Positions 12,002 through 24,981 are shown, numbered from the stretch's first letter. The stretch: DNA of 64,000 nucleotides from Pseudopyrenochaeta lycopersici (GCA_003313425.1 NHZP01000018.1:992001-1056000), one strand, 5' to 3'. Notes: generated from the letters alone by a model not told the origin. Numbers and translations: made by a program.

Positions 12002-12830
12002 CCTTAATCTCTTCCGCGATATAACTAGAATTATCTACCTATTATTACTTATAATACTATAATAACTTTTATTATTTATAAAGCTAATTCTTTTTCGCGC
12101 GAGCAGTAAGAAGGGTATTTAGCGCCTTCTCTTCTGCGTTGTTAGCCTTAGCTTCTTGTACGTCTAATTAAGCTAATTCCTTATCTAAATAAGAAAAGTT
12201 TAGAACTAGCATATCTACTAGCTTATATAACAATACCCTATTTTAATAATAATTCCTACACTTCTCTTTTAATAATAATATCCTATACTCTAACTTCTTC
12301 TTTAAATAATATTTGTAAGAGACTATAGCAACCTAACTAATAGTGTTTATGCGATCTCTAACAGAATAATAATAAGTAGTACTACAGGAAGCTATAGGTT
12401 AGTTATAAGGACATAAGGACTAGAAGGGGGGATAGTGTTATAAATAGGAAGTAGGAAGGCGGCAGTTATAAGGATGAGGGAAGAGGCACGGACGGCCAGC
12501 AAGGAGACCAAGCCTCTAAACTAACTAATAACGCCAGGATTACGTAATCCTAGGAAACTCACGCTAAGACGGACTATGTCCTATAGGATAGAGATAAACC
12601 TAGAAATCCTAGAGGGGGCCTTATAGGAATCCTATAAGACAATCATGTATATAGACTCGCATAATGTGGCCCTACGGCATATTGTAATTAACTTAAGACA
12701 ATCTACGAGTATACTACTATTTAATACTTCTACCTTTAACCTAGCCTGCATATCTATAGAATACTCTAAAGATATCTACTAGTTAACACTAGTTGCTTTA
12801 TATTGTAACTACTTGATTAGATCTTTAACA
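12002..12830 (+). mobile_element. A-family gypsy copy A1: 3' internal end plus 3' LTR
   Basis: 12,002-12,435 is AT-rich 3' internal sequence matching (inverted) 32,784-33,200 and 41,796-42,083. A polypurine tract (TAGAAGGGGGGATAG) ends at 12,435. The 3' LTR is 12,436-12,830 (395 bp), from TGTTATAAATAGG to GATCTTTAACA, with the TGTTA/TAACA ends typical of gypsy LTRs; it matches the LTRs at 42,084 (same strand) and 32,384, 40,615 and 41,402 (opposite strand). The rest of A1 is missing or lies left of H. The right end abuts the pogo element E1 inside its terminal repeat, so A1 probably inserted there. Confidence 0.8.
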
Positions 12831-13930
12831 CCAACACCAGTCGCCGGCCCACCTCATCAACACTAACGCGCTTGCCTCCACAACAACAATTATGACTACC
12901 CAACGACAGCCTGCAGTAGCTTAAAAGGAGGGTCGTGTCCTTCTTGCGTCTTAGGCGATTAATTTGAGACAGATAAAAAGTGTGCGCAGGGCTGCGGAGC
13001 TATTTAACGTTCCCCGATCGCTCCTTTAGCGGCGCCTCTAAGGCTGCTAGCCTCCTTTAATAATTAACGTACGAAAACGTAAGCTATTATTTACTAAGGA
13101 ATAGAGCCTCGTTTAATAGATACTAGAGCTTAATTAACGAGGCTTTCTGCCTTATATTATTAACGTACGCTAGATAGGAGACGCCCTTCTTGCCGCACGA
13201 GGCTAGCAGCCTCCTCTACCTCCTCTTAGCAAGAACTAGGTCTGTCGTTTTATTAAGGCTTAGTTAGAGCTTTAGGTAAAGTAGAACTGCAAATTCTACT
13301 TATAGCGCGCATAATGTGAGGATCCTGTAAAGATAAACGCCTAGTATAGCCTTGTACACTGTCTCCTCTACAGATAGCAGCCACGGCTGAGGCTGTTTAG
13401 ATAATAGAAACGCCTTACACTACTAATTAACTTAATTAATAGGCCCGCCTCGTACGTAAGCTCCTTTAACGTTAATTAGAGAGCCCCTTAAGCAGGGCTC
13501 CTACTTAGCTTATTAAAGGCTGTTAGCTAGCTATAAACTTAGCTATAATCTTAGCAGAGGAAAATAGTAAACTTTATGCCTTAAATACGCGTTTACGACG
13601 TAGGAAGGATAAACAGTAATAATATATTGCAGCTAGAGGGGCTTTACAGGTTAAGGCAGGTTATGCGTTAGCTGTAACTGCTAAAATAGCCTTAAACTTA
13701 AGGGTGGAGGGTAAGGCTTCTTAGCCTCAGCAACGAGCACTACTAACCTACAGTAAATGTGGGGTTCAGGGTCATAATCGCACCTCGTGTAGACAGAGAT
13801 AGAGAATACTATTACTATATTTACTAGCAAATTTACTGCGTGGTTGTCGCGTTATCGTGTGTTAAGATCCGCCTGTTTTGATGAGGTGGGCCGGCGACTA
13901 GTGCTGGCCGGCGAGTGGTAGAACACGTTA
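12831..13930 (+). mobile_element. Fot1/pogo-like DNA transposon E1, internally deleted
   Basis: The right terminal inverted repeat ends at 13,930 (GGCCGGCGACTAGTGC ... GAACACGTTA). The left one is cut by the A1 LTR and starts at ACACCAGTCGCCGGCC. A remnant transposase frame starts at ATG 12,892, with a psq/CENP-B-type helix-turn-helix (RRAAELFNVPRSLL) and further DNA-binding sequence. Compared with E2 (24,982-26,820), about 0.75 kb of the catalytic region is missing: after TATAGCCTTGTA the sequence jumps to the 3' part. RIP is lighter than in E2. It sits in the F1 gypsy, which resumes at 13,931. Confidence 0.8.
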
Positions 13931-14546
13931 GTTATTTATAAGATTTATTAACTTTAATTAATAGTTTATTAAAAGCTTTTTTAAAACATTTATTTTACTT
14001 ACTAAACTTATAAGAAAAGAAATAAAATAAGAATAAAGAAATAAGTAAAGAAAAGTATTTAAATACTTAAAGAAGCTTATATTACACTTCTAGTACTAAT
14101 TATATTCTCAACAAGAAAACTTTTATAATTTAAAATAAATACTTAAGACTTTATACTAAGTATAATAGGAAATTAAAAGTATAATAAAAAATAGTACTTA
14201 ATTACTTATTACATAAGAAAATCTATAAACTTTAAGAAATAATATAATATATATAATAAAGAGCTTATAGTAGTTATTAATACATTTAACTACTAGTAAA
14301 TTTATATAGAAAGCTACTTAGATTTTATAATATTTATAAATTATAAGAACTTAGTTAATATTACTACTACTAAAACTTTAAACTAAAGATAAGTTAGATA
14401 AGCTAAAATATTAAGATAGTATAAGTTTAAAATTATAAGTATACTAAGAAAAGATAATAGCAAAGCTAATACTCTTAGCTAATAAATAAATATTACTAGA
14501 AGTAAAATAGTAGTTAGTAATATAATCCTTTAAGTAAACTAGAATA

Positions 14547-14932
14547 GGGTGGTAAATGGGTATACAAGTCGATTTTGTTTTTCTACCGTAACTCTACGAA
14601 AACTAGTCCAAATTAGGCAATTTGTAATAATTTAGATAGCCCTAAGCGTAAGCTATAGCTATATGATATAAAGGTCTTTTATATCTGTAATATTACGTAA
14701 GTTATTTAGGTACCCAAGATTCATAACCCTGAGGTTGGGTAGCAAACACGGGTACCTTGATAAATTACGTAATATTACAGATATAAAACACATTTGTATT
14801 ATATAGCTATAGCCTATGCTTAGGGCTATCTAAATTATTACAAATTTCCTAATTTGGACTAGTTTTCGTAGAGTTACGGTAGAAAAGGTAAAAGATTTTG
14901 CGTAGAACCTAATGTATACCCATTTGCCACCC
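14547..14932. mobile_element. Long-TIR MITE (Mutator-like by TSD length) inside F1
   Basis: This 386-bp element is close to a perfect hairpin: GGGTGGTAAATGGGTATAC at the left and the inverted GTATACCCATTTGCCACCC at the right, with about 170-bp inverted arms meeting near a central GGTACC-flanked loop (about 14,711-14,755). It has no coding capacity. The 12 bp TAAACTAGAATA flank both sides (14,535-14,546 and 14,933-14,944), and F2 has this sequence only once (about 55,026), so it is a target-site duplication. Its length and the long arms suggest a Mutator-like family. The host DNA is RIPed but the MITE is not. Confidence 0.85.
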
Positions 14933-15428
14933 TAAACTAGAATAAAAGCTTAAGAATTAATAAGTTATTAAATAATACTATAATAATTATATACAAGATA
15001 CCTAAAGAATTATAAGAAGTAATTATTTAATAATACTATAATAACTTAGTATATAGTTACTTTAGAATTAAAAAAATAATAGAACTTATATAACAATACT
15101 ATAGCTTTAAAAATATAAAAGCTAAAGTTAAATAGTTTATTAATAAATATGTAAACTATGAAAAGAATTAATATAGTACTTATATACTTTATAGAGAACT
15201 ATAATCTATAAGGCTACTTAGTAAACTTTAAGTAGATATTTATATATCCTTTATAATAAAGTTACTATTATCTAAATATCTTATAATAAAAATTAAGTAT
15301 AATACTATTTTTAATATAATTTATAACTTTATAAAAGTAGTAGAAATAATACTATTTAGGAATAACTAAAATATAAAGTTACTTGTATGTATTATCTTAA
15401 ATAAACTAATATAATATTATAGTATACC

Positions 15429-15633
15429 TGTTAGGGACTGTTAGTAGAGGTCGAGGTTAAGTGATAGGGGATAGTATTAAGACTAATCCTTAACCTCTGC
15501 TCTAAGGGGGTAGCTCTTATTTATATACTAGCCCGTCTCTAGTGTAGTCCTAAGCCTTTCTAGGCTCTATCTAGTATAGGTCTAAAGGCCCTCTGCTAAG
15601 TCGTCCCTTGCTAGGTCTAGTGTGTTCGTAATA
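15429..15633 (-). repeat. 3' LTR of G
   Basis: 205 bp, nearly identical to 23,375-23,579, with more C-to-T/G-to-A changes than its partner. Flanked on the outside by the target duplication ATACC. Confidence 0.9.
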
Positions 15634-16189
15634 ATTACCCTCCCCTTTTTTTTAAGGGTTATCCCTAACCTGTATAGACGTTACGCGCACGCTGTTCGCG
15701 CCGCCCTAGTCCTAACGCGTCTCTAGTCGTTTACTAGGTAACGTAATATATTTCCTGTAGGTAGCTTTTACAGCTTTACCTGTAAATCCTTTTGCGTAAG
15801 GTAGCTGCCTTTACGACTGTTGTACGGTCGCCGTTTCCTAGCTGCCTTAGCGTATTCCTTTCTTATAACTACTATTAGCTGGGGCCTTACGTGTTTAGCT
15901 TATAAAGTTTGCGTATGTAATACTGTTACGTAGGTAGGTCGTTATAGCCTGTCCTTACTAGCTGCTTATTACCCTTTTACGTAGTTTGCCCTTTACAGGT
16001 AAGTTACTAGCGAGCTGCTGCCTACGACTGCCCTAGTAAGAAGCTGGGTTTTAGAAGGTCTGTAGGCGCAGAGGTGTATAAGTGTACTACTCCCCTTCTC
16101 TCTACTACCTACATCTACTTCCTTCTTCTAGGTAATTACACTGCTCTTTAACTTACTTAATAGGTTCCTAAATACTAACTAGCGTAAGT

Positions 16190-17367
16190 AACGCGCCTCT
16201 TCTTAGTTATATCTATAGTTTGCCTAGCAACATGCAGCTACAGCTGTCGCTTACTTAGTTTTAGTACGAGGCCTGTATCTCCGCTCTCTCTACAGTGTCC
16301 TGCAGGGACCCTAACGGTACAGTTTAGGGCATGTTTTGCACGTTTTGCTTAGGCGAAGGCTATTATGTCTGTAAAAACAACTTTAGTATATACGGCTATT
16401 ATTCCTCCTAGAAGAAGGGGGGTTATGTTAAGGTAAGTAACTTACCCTTACTTCTAGGTTTAGCTAACAGGTCTCCTAGATTAAACCTTCGTTTTAGCGT
16501 ACTATTAATTTGCTTAACTAGCTAATTACAGTTATAAATTACAAAACTAATACAGCCTTATCCTATCTTTAACCTAGGGATTTACTGTCTAAGATCTTTA
16601 TTATTAACGATCGTGTTGCGCTTACCTAGACGCGTGCTTACGATTATGCTGTAGAGTTATATTAGGCCTTCTCTGCTGTATTGCAGGCCTATAATCGCCT
16701 TATTTATTCCTATCTTAGGAGGAAGATTAAGTTTAAGAAGGCCCGCTAGGTGTCTTAAGAGTTGAATATTAAGCAATATAAAGTAACTTTCTTACTACTT
16801 CCTTTAGTAATACATAGCTAATATATGTAGTTAGGAATTAGTATGTCTAGTTTAAAGCGCCTAGAAAATATAGTTATAGATAAAAGTATTAAGCGCAACT
16901 TTTAGTCTACTAGGTATTATAGTAACTGTAAGCGTCGCTAGTACTATTATAGAACTAACATTCCCGCTAAGTCTAATATTAGTTTACTCTTTACCCCTTC
17001 GCCTGTTAAGAAGTCTATTTATTTAGGTTTACTTCCTACCTTTAGTAGTTCTATTAGTAGCTAGGCTTTAGCGCTTAGGATTATAGCTATGTTAGGTCCT
17101 AAGCAGGATTATAATACCTCTATGTTACCTTCCTTTTAGCCTTCTGTTTCCTCTAGCGCTTAGTCTACCTGCCCTTAAGCTGCCCTTTGTTCTATAAAGT
17201 CGCCCTTAAGTCCTATTCCTATAAATGCGTTTAATAAGGTCTTTTATAGTAGTCTCTTACCCTTTACTAGTCCTCCTACTAGTAGTTATACGTCGCGTTA
17301 TTCTAATCGCCTGCGTTAGGCGGATGCTAGTTAGCGTAGAGGTAGTAACGTAGAGATAGGGGACTAA
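16190..17367 (+). pseudogene. Opposite-strand accessory ORF in gypsy G
   Basis: Protein-like sequence reads on the plus strand, against G's gag-pol. A first block (about 16,190-16,440, frame of 16,331) contains a Cys-rich motif, MFCTFCLGEGYYVC, preceded by YEACISALSTVSCRD. A second block (about 16,440-17,367, frame of 16,603) contains DYAVELY and FSAVLQAYNRLIYSYLRRK, then a Ser/Pro-rich tail ending at TAA 17,365-17,367. Stops are nearly all TAA/TAG, consistent with former Gln codons. The change of frame near 16,440 could be a short intron (a GTAAGT lies at 16,432) or a frameshift. I do not recognise the family. The paired Cys suggest metal binding, a guess only. Reading-frame continuity against the element's own sense is the main evidence. 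Confidence 0.5.
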
Positions 17368-17449
17368 ACAGGTCTAGGGCGTGTTTCTAGTAGGCCTTAT
17401 ATAGAGTGTATTAGTTTAGTTTATAGGTATATAGTAATATTATAAATAT

Positions 17450-20400
17450 CTTCCTATTCTCTTCTAAGCTTCTTCTAGGGCTAGCCCTATTATTATTCTA
17501 GTTATCTTCTAAGGGGTGCTTAGGGGTTGCGCTCTAGGGATACTAGGTAGTCTTATAAGAGTTTATTACAGTAGTTAAGATTCTCCTCTAGCTCCTAGGT
17601 CGCCTCTTTAATACTCTAACCTAGCTACTTTACCTTAAGCTCGCGCCCCCTTATAAGAGTTTCCCTATAATCTAGGATTCCTTCTACTTTATATTAATCT
17701 CTTATAGGGGCGTTTACTAGGTCCTAGACAGGGCCTAGTCAGAACCCTCTCTATATTAGGGGTTCTACCTAGGGCTCTAATAGGGATACGTAGAAGACAG
17801 GGTAAATTCGCGCTATTAATAGCAGGAGGGCGAGCCTGTATACTAGCTTACTAATACGCTCTTTAATATAGAACGGCCCTAGGTGTCTTACCGCGAACTT
17901 CTTTAAAGGTCTTAAGGTTACTATGTTCTTCGCCTGTAACAGCACTAGGTCTCTAATAGAGAAGTGTTAGTTAGACTGTTTCGCATTATACTACTTTGTA
18001 TTACTTTGCTGCGCCTTTTCTAGGCGTGCCCTTACCTCCTCTTATTATTAGTACTATTCGTTTAGTCTGTTACTAACTTACCGCCTAAGTTCTAGTGCTC
18101 CTGCGGGACTCTCCTAGGTTAGAGGCGGTTTACAGAGCTAGTAGCTGTTAGGGATTCTATTAAATCCCTTTAGGTCTATCCTAAACGCCGCCTTAATAGG
18201 GCTTACGCTGTATACTAAGTAGTTTTTTAAGTTATAGGCGTACTCCGCGTAGGGTAGTAGCTCTACCTAGTTATCTTACTAGTAGTTTATATAGATGTAG
18301 AGGTAGGTCTCTAGTTCCTAGTTCTAGCGTTTAGTTTGCCTATCCGTTTAGGGGTAGAAAGCAGTGCTAAGCCTATATTTAATTTTAAGGTAGTAACAAA
18401 TATCTAACTAGAACTAGCTTATAAATACTAACCCTTAATCTAATAGAAGAGTGTCTAGTAGCCCCTACTTAAGGAAGCATTATTTTAGTAGTAACTCTAC
18501 TACCTACTAGGACGTAATTGTCTTTGTTACAGGCAGGTACTAGACATATTTCGTAAAGCGATCTACTAGTACTAGTATAGCGTTATACTTGTTCCCCTTA
18601 TTATCTGCTAACTTTAGTAGGTCTGTAATAAAGTCTAGGGAGTAGTGCCTCTATACTATCTTAGGAAGGGGTAGTAGTAATAATAGGCCCTAGGGCTTAT
18701 ATTTTTAGATCTTGTTTAGCTAGTACTACAGGCACTAGCTAATATACTTCTAGGTATCTTTCCTAAAGTAGAGCTAAAAGTATTTTCTTTAGAGGACCTT
18801 AGTAGTTTTATCTACTCTATAATACCCTCTTATAAGGTTATTATAGTTCCTCTAGAGTATATTTGCGCGGAGTAAGGCGTCCTTAAGGATCTATACTTTT
18901 CTGCTCCTGCGCAGGAGGCCCTTAGGGTTAACTTCCTAAGTGCTAGCCTCCTTTCTTACTTCGCCTGCGTCCTGACCCGCTAGCGCTGTAAAGCTAGAAT
19001 AGGCCTAATTCTGTGCTTATACTAGCTAGACGTGTTTAAGGAGGCGTCCTAGAACTTCTAGGGCGTAGGCGGACTCTTCCTGCGTAGCTACTACTGCGAG
19101 GTAGTTAGGTGCTATTACTTAGAACCCTAGGCTGCGTAAAGGCCCTTTAGTAGCTAGTAAGTATAATAGCCTAGCTTATAGGTTTCCCTCTATGCTAGCT
19201 TTATCGCCTGTAGTTTAGCTACAGGCGGGGACGAGCGACGTATTACTAATAACTAACTGCTTATTAGGGAATACCTAGGCAGGTAGATTCTCTTTTAGGG
19301 GTTAACGCGGACCTAGCTAGGTTCCGTCCCTAGGGAGGTATAGTTCCTATACTACCTATAAGGCAGTTAGAGCTATAGACTCTTAAGGTGTCTACTATTA
19401 AAGCTTTTATTAGAGTATAGGAAGTATTATACCTCTTAACGCTTAAGGTTCTCCTACTAGGAGTCTTTACGCAAAGTTAAGCCTTTAAGAGGGCCTGTTA
19501 GCAAGGTTCTTAAGTCCTAGTTTATACTCTACTTTAAAGTTAAATTCCGCTAGCTCCTTAGCCTATTAGGCTTACTTAGGAGAGAGCTCCTTTATTATTA
19601 TAAAGTATTAGAGGTTATTATAGTTAGAGAGTACCTAGATCGTTATTAGGGTGTGTTAGAGGTAGTGCCTCTACGTCCTAAATACTTCTATAATAGCGCA
19701 GAGCTCCTTATTATAGGTATACTAATTTAGAGATAGTCTAGAGAACTTCTTACTCTAGAACGCAACAGGCTTCTAGTAACGCTCTATTACTTACCTAGTT
19801 AAGGCTAGTTATAAGAGGATAGCGGCTATTATAAAGTCTGAAGCGTTAGTAAGAACTATTACTAGTTCTACTAGGTTAAAGTGCTGAAGCACAGGGGCTT
19901 CTAAGAACTTCTAACGCAGCGTAAAGAACGCGTTCCTTACGTAGTTAGGCCACGCCTACAGCCGGTACTATCTTGTAGGTCCCTTATAACTCTTTACAGC
20001 CTTATTTATAGCCTTACCTGTAAGAGGCGTACTTAGGTCTGTTACTAGGTTCTAGGCAGTTATTATATAGTCTACTAACGGACGTACTATAGCGGAGTAG
20101 TTAAAGATAAATCTTTAATAGAAGTTAGCGAACCTAAGGAACACTTAGATGTTCTTATAGCCCTAGGGTTCTAGCCACTCTCTAATAGTCTGTACCCTTA
20201 CAGGGTCTATTACTACGCCTCCTAGGGTTACTATAAACCCTAGGAATTCTACAGATCTAGTAGAGAAGGCATACTTACTTACCTTATAGTATAGGCCCTA
20301 TTCTATAAGTTAGTCTAAGACCTCCTCTACGTAGCTATTATAATCTTTCTTATTCTCTAAGTAGATTAGTATGTTATCTAGATATACTACGTAAGTGCAG

Positions 20401-21900
20401 TCTATAAGCCCCTTAAGGGCTCTATAGATATAGAACTAGAAGGTCGCTAGCGCGTTAGACAATCTAAAGGGTAGAATAAGGTACTTAAAGTAGCTGTACC
20501 GCGTCTTAAATACTGTTTTCTACTTATTACCCTCCTTAATCTAAAGTCTATAATAAGCGTCTTAGATATCTAACTTTATAAAGATTTACGCCTTTAAGAG
20601 GCAGTCTAGTATCTTACTTATAAGGGGGATTAGGTACTAGTTCTTTATAGTTACTTTATTTAGGCCTTAGTAGTCTACGTATAGCTAGAGCGTTCTATCT
20701 AATTTTAGTATAAAAAGGATTAGGGCCTCTACTAGCGACGTACTAGGCTAGATCTATTCCTTCTCCTGCGCTGTGTTAAAGTATTCCTAGAGGATGTCTA
20801 GCTCTCAGCGTAAAAGGTTATAAATAGGGAGGTTTAGGACTTTTTATCTCTCCTCTAACGTAATTGCGTGGTTATACTCCTTATAGGGGCGCAGTACCTC
20901 TGTCTAATACTTACTAAAGGCGAGCTACTTATAGTGCAGCTTCTAGGGGATATACCTTAATTCCTCTTTATCTAGGCGGTCTCTAGTAGGGTTAACCCGC
21001 AGGGCATCCTCTTTAGCTAGGCTAGGGAGGATACGGGGTGCTACTGGGAGGGTAGCGCGCTAATTAGAGTTTCTGTTGCGTATACTAGACACTACGCGCT
21101 GTACTGTCTCTACGGGCAGCTAGGCTAGCTAGGGTTCCCTTTGGATATACTCCTTTAGGTAGTCTGCGATACTAAGGACTAGGTTTTGTAGCTAGAGTAA
21201 GCCCTAGCAATAGAACTATTCTGCATTATATTCTATATCTCTACTAGGCTTAGCAGGTTCTGATAGATTTGCGGCGGTTGCCTAACGCATCTCCTCTTAG
21301 ACCGCTCTTTCAGCCTTACTAGTTAGGGTGTTGCAGGTTAGGGCTCCTAGGTAGAGGATGTAGGCTGTCTCTCTAGGGCTGATATTGCCTAACAGGTCTG
21401 CGGTAGTGATAACTTAGACCTAGTTAGTATCTCGCGCGGCCTACTATTTAAATTCTCTTGTAGAGAATTAAATCTTAGGATTAGCTTCCCTTAGCTATAG
21501 GTATCCTAGGATAAGGTCGTAGCCTTTAATATTAGTAGACTAAAACGGTTATAGGCCTACCTGTTTTACTGTACCTTTTAAGTCCTAGTACTAGATAGAT
21601 AGATCGTATATGGCTCCTAGTAGAAGTAGTTAATTATTAACTAGGCTTGCCGTAGGCTTCTAGTAGTAGTTTGCTCTAGGCAGGAAGTAAAGCTAGGTAA
21701 TCTCGCTTAATATAATATTAATCTCCGCGCCTAAGTTATATAGGGCTTAGAGGGGGAGCAGGAGTCTATTAGCTACCTATAGCTAGACTTTAATTGCTAT
21801 CTAGAGTGCTTTCCCTTAGGTGTTAGGCCCTAGTAGTAGTTAGGATAGATTAGCGACTAGGGCGTTACGTTTCCTAATTAAGGCCTAGGTTAAGTTTGTT
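17450..21900 (-). pseudogene. pol: G Pol polyprotein (RT, RNase H, integrase), stop-riddled
   Basis: On the minus strand the RT catalytic motif reads VVYLDNILIY (YLDN at 20,373-20,384; the second Asp of the usual YxDD has become Asn, a RIP-type change). Integrase sequence follows downstream on that strand: SLDFITDLL then NKGNKYNAILVLVDRFTKYV at about 18,540-18,640, the first catalytic Asp region of a Ty3-type integrase, with a C-x2-C pair just before it. Protease should lie around 21.5-21.9 kb but I did not pin its motif. Many TAA/TAG interrupt the frame. Outer limits are approximate. Confidence 0.75.
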
Positions 21901-21949
21901 TATTAGCTCTACTTCTTACGTTTCCCTAATTATAATTCTTCTAGTAGGG

Positions 21950-23330
21950 TTAGGTTATGCCCTGCTTAGCTAGGTCTTAGGAGTTTTTAGGTATCTCCTA
22001 GTACTGTAGCGGGTTCTATATAGGCTTTAGACAGGGCGATCTTTAGGAGTAGTTTATCTCTAAGGGTCTATTATCTTACTTCTTACTAGTCCTCTACAGG
22101 TTAGAGAAGAAGTTTAACGCTAGGCGTTTACCCTAAGAAGGGCCTTTAGCAGTAGCTTTTTAGGTGTCCCCTAGGAAGTAATTAGCGTAAGTTACAGTTT
22201 CTGCGTTACGTAGGGCCCTTTTAAACTTAGGCTATAAGTTAATAGTCTTAAGGACCCTAGTACGCATAATCTCCCTACGGTATTCCTCTAGAAGTCTTAA
22301 CTATATAAAGGCGATCTTTAGCTTATAGTTATCCTCCCTGTCCTCTAGCTTAAAGAAGTTGTAGGTTAGAAGGGATTCCTTTTTCCTTAGCTAGAGGAGG
22401 AAAGTGTTAACGTTATTATCCCTCTGCTACTTAAAGTTAAAGAACTAGAGGTAGTTATTATAGCAGGTAAGGATAGGATCTTAAACTAGCTTACGTTCCT
22501 CCTATTTAAGGTAAGCCTATAAGGTAATGCTCCCTTTGTTAATGCGTTATTAGAGGAGTTCTTAGTAGACGTGATACTAGATTATCCCTAGAGCCTAATA
22601 GGTGCGGGTTACTATATCTTCTAGCACCTAGGCGTACGCGAAGGTAGTTTTAACGTCCTTTACCTATTAGTCTACCTACTGTGCTAATAGAGCTTAGGTT
22701 TCTAATCCTACTTTTAGTTTAGGTTGCACACTGTTTAGAGCCCTAATAAGCTTCCCTACCTTATTAAAGGTAGGCTAGGGGGGTTCTAGTAGCTTCCTGG
22801 CCTGTCCTACCCCTAGTGCTTATAACGCGTAATTAATTTAGTCCTTTAGCTTTTTAATCGCTTCCTCTAAGGCTCTAGTCTCTTCTACCTTAAAGAAGTT
22901 AGCTAATAGACCTTAGATAAACGTTTTATTTAAGATTCCTATTATTACTTTTTTCCTAGTAGAAAGGAGTTAGGTTTCTGCTAGGACGTTAGCGGCACTA
23001 GATACCTCTGTTAGGGTTTCGCTGACCTAGTTAAGTCTACTGCTGTAAGTGCGTTAGTCTGGGGGTAGTCCTGACTCTTACTGTAAGGTACCCGTTGTGT
23101 TAGAGTCCCAGGGGTTTTAGTTTAGGGCGTCTAACGTGTTTAATTATTAGGGGTCTTCTAATGTCCCTAGGTCTCTCTGGGCGTCTTTAGTACTTCCTTA
23201 GGGAGGCTCTAGGTTAGCGTTGCTCCTGGGTCTTCTGCGAGTGCCTGCTATAATACTTCCTCTTTTTTTTTCTTCTTTTGCTATTAGAATGTGGGCGTGC
23301 TGTCCCTAGGCTCTTAACAGTACTTTAGAG
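21950..23330 (-). pseudogene. gag: G Gag-like protein
   Basis: Protein-like minus-strand sequence adjoins the 5' LTR, for example YSSRLN-VSETLTEVSSAANVLAET and KKVIIGILNKTF around 22,900-23,060, then KLLEPP-PTFNKVGKLIRALNSV near 22,700-22,800. It is followed, toward pol, by a GHLKSYC stretch near 22,150-22,210 that looks like a degraded zinc knuckle without all ligands. Its position between 5' LTR and pol supports Gag. Stops are at former Gln codons. Confidence 0.5.
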
Positions 23331-23374
23331 GAGAGTTTCTTAACTACTACCCCTAGGGTAAGAAGGATTAGAAT

Positions 23375-23579
23375 TGTTAAGGACTGTTAGTAGAGGTTAA
23401 GGTTAAGTAATAGGGGATAGTATTAAGACTAATCCTTAACCTCTACTCTAAGGGGGTAGCTCTTATTTATATACTAGCCCGTCTCTAGTGTAGTCCTGAG
23501 CCTTTCCGGGCTCTATCTGGTATGGGTCTGAGGGCCCTCTGCTGGGTCGTCCCCCGCTAGGTCTAGTGTGTTCGTGACA
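23375..23579 (-). repeat. 5' LTR of G
   Basis: 205-bp partner of 15,429-15,633. The last 90 bp are GC-richer (CCGGGCTCTATCTGG) than in the partner, so the two LTRs were mutated unequally. Followed by the ATACC target duplication. Confidence 0.9.
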
Positions 23580-24981
23580 ATACCTAAGTTTATTATAAGT
23601 AATAGATATAAGCTGTTTATATCTAACTTCGTGTCTATATTAATAGCTATAATAAGAATAAAAAGAAAATTATTAATAGCTTATTACTTATAAATAAATA
23701 GATAAATAGAAAGAAGAAATAGAATAATAAATCTTACCTAAAGAGTTATAGTAACCAATTATAAAATAATTAGGTTTTATTACTACTAATAGTATAACTA
23801 GCTTATAATAATAAATTATTAGAATTAACTAGAAAAATACTATTCTTTACTAATTATAAAAGATACATTAATTTCTTTATAAAATTATATTTTAGTATAA
23901 AAGCTAAAGTAGCTATAAAAATATCTAAAGAAATAAAGAAAAGATATAAATAATTCTAAGAAAACCTTAAAAAAGTATAATATAATAATATATTTTAGTA
24001 AAATAAGAAAAGAAAAATAGTACTTTAGCTAAGAAAGAGAGATAAAGTATATTTACTTATAAAAAATTTGTATATTAAGTAATTAAGTAAAAGACTTAAT
24101 TATACGTATTTAACTATTTTTAGTTAAAAAAATAAAATAAACTTATAAGCTATATACTTAAACTACTACTAAATATAAAAATCTACTTATACTTTTATAT
24201 TACTAAATTAGAATAAGTAAACTTGGTAATACTATTATAAAAATTATTCTAGTATAAATTAAAAAAAGAAATAAAATACAAAGTAGAAAAAAATATTAAA
24301 TATCTATAAAATAGAAAAACTAATAACTTAAAAGTTAAAACTAAGATACTAATACTTAGTCAAATAAAAAAGATACTTAAACTTAGAAAATATATAAAAA
24401 TAAGAAGAAGGCTTAATAAACTATTGATAAAGAATTAAGAACTATTAGAAAACAGAAAAAACTAAGTAAAAGAATAATATACTTTAAAAATACTAAGAAC
24501 TAAAAAGAACTACTGAATCTACTACTAATAAGCTATTACTAACTAAAGCTTCTTAGTATTTGAAAGAAAAACTTTAAATATACTCTAAGTACTAAGTAAT
24601 AAGCTAAACCTAAGAGTATTAGAAGTATTCTTAAGTAATAAAGCTTCTACTACTTCTTACTCTTTAATATCTTACTCTTTTATAGCTATTACTTCCTCTA
24701 TATATTAATTAATTAAATCTATCTATTATTATAATTACTTTTTATAAGCTTAAGTAACGCGTAGCTTTTCTGAAGCTTTTTTATATACTTTTATTATAAC
24801 TTCTTATATACTTTTAAACTTTTTTATCTACTCTTAAAGCTTTACTTTTTAATTAACTTATTATTTAAACTTAGACTTTATAACTTATATATTATAATAT
24901 TATTCTTAATAAAGATACTAAATATATTTTCATAAATAAATATAAACCTTATATACTTAATTATACTTTATATATATTATA

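Larger units (their letters stand above)
15429..23579 (-). mobile_element. Complete gypsy element G, 8.15 kb, coding on the minus strand
   Basis: The element has two 205-bp LTRs (15,429-15,633 and 23,375-23,579), starting TGTTAGGGACTG/TGTTAAGGACTG and ending GTTCGTAATA/GTTCGTGACA. The 5-bp target duplication ATACC lies on both sides (15,424-15,428 and 23,580-23,584) within F1. Gag and pol read on the minus strand, so the right-hand LTR is the 5' one. The 3' part (in element sense) additionally holds an ORF on the opposite strand. RIP is moderate, lighter than in the surrounding F1. Confidence 0.92.
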
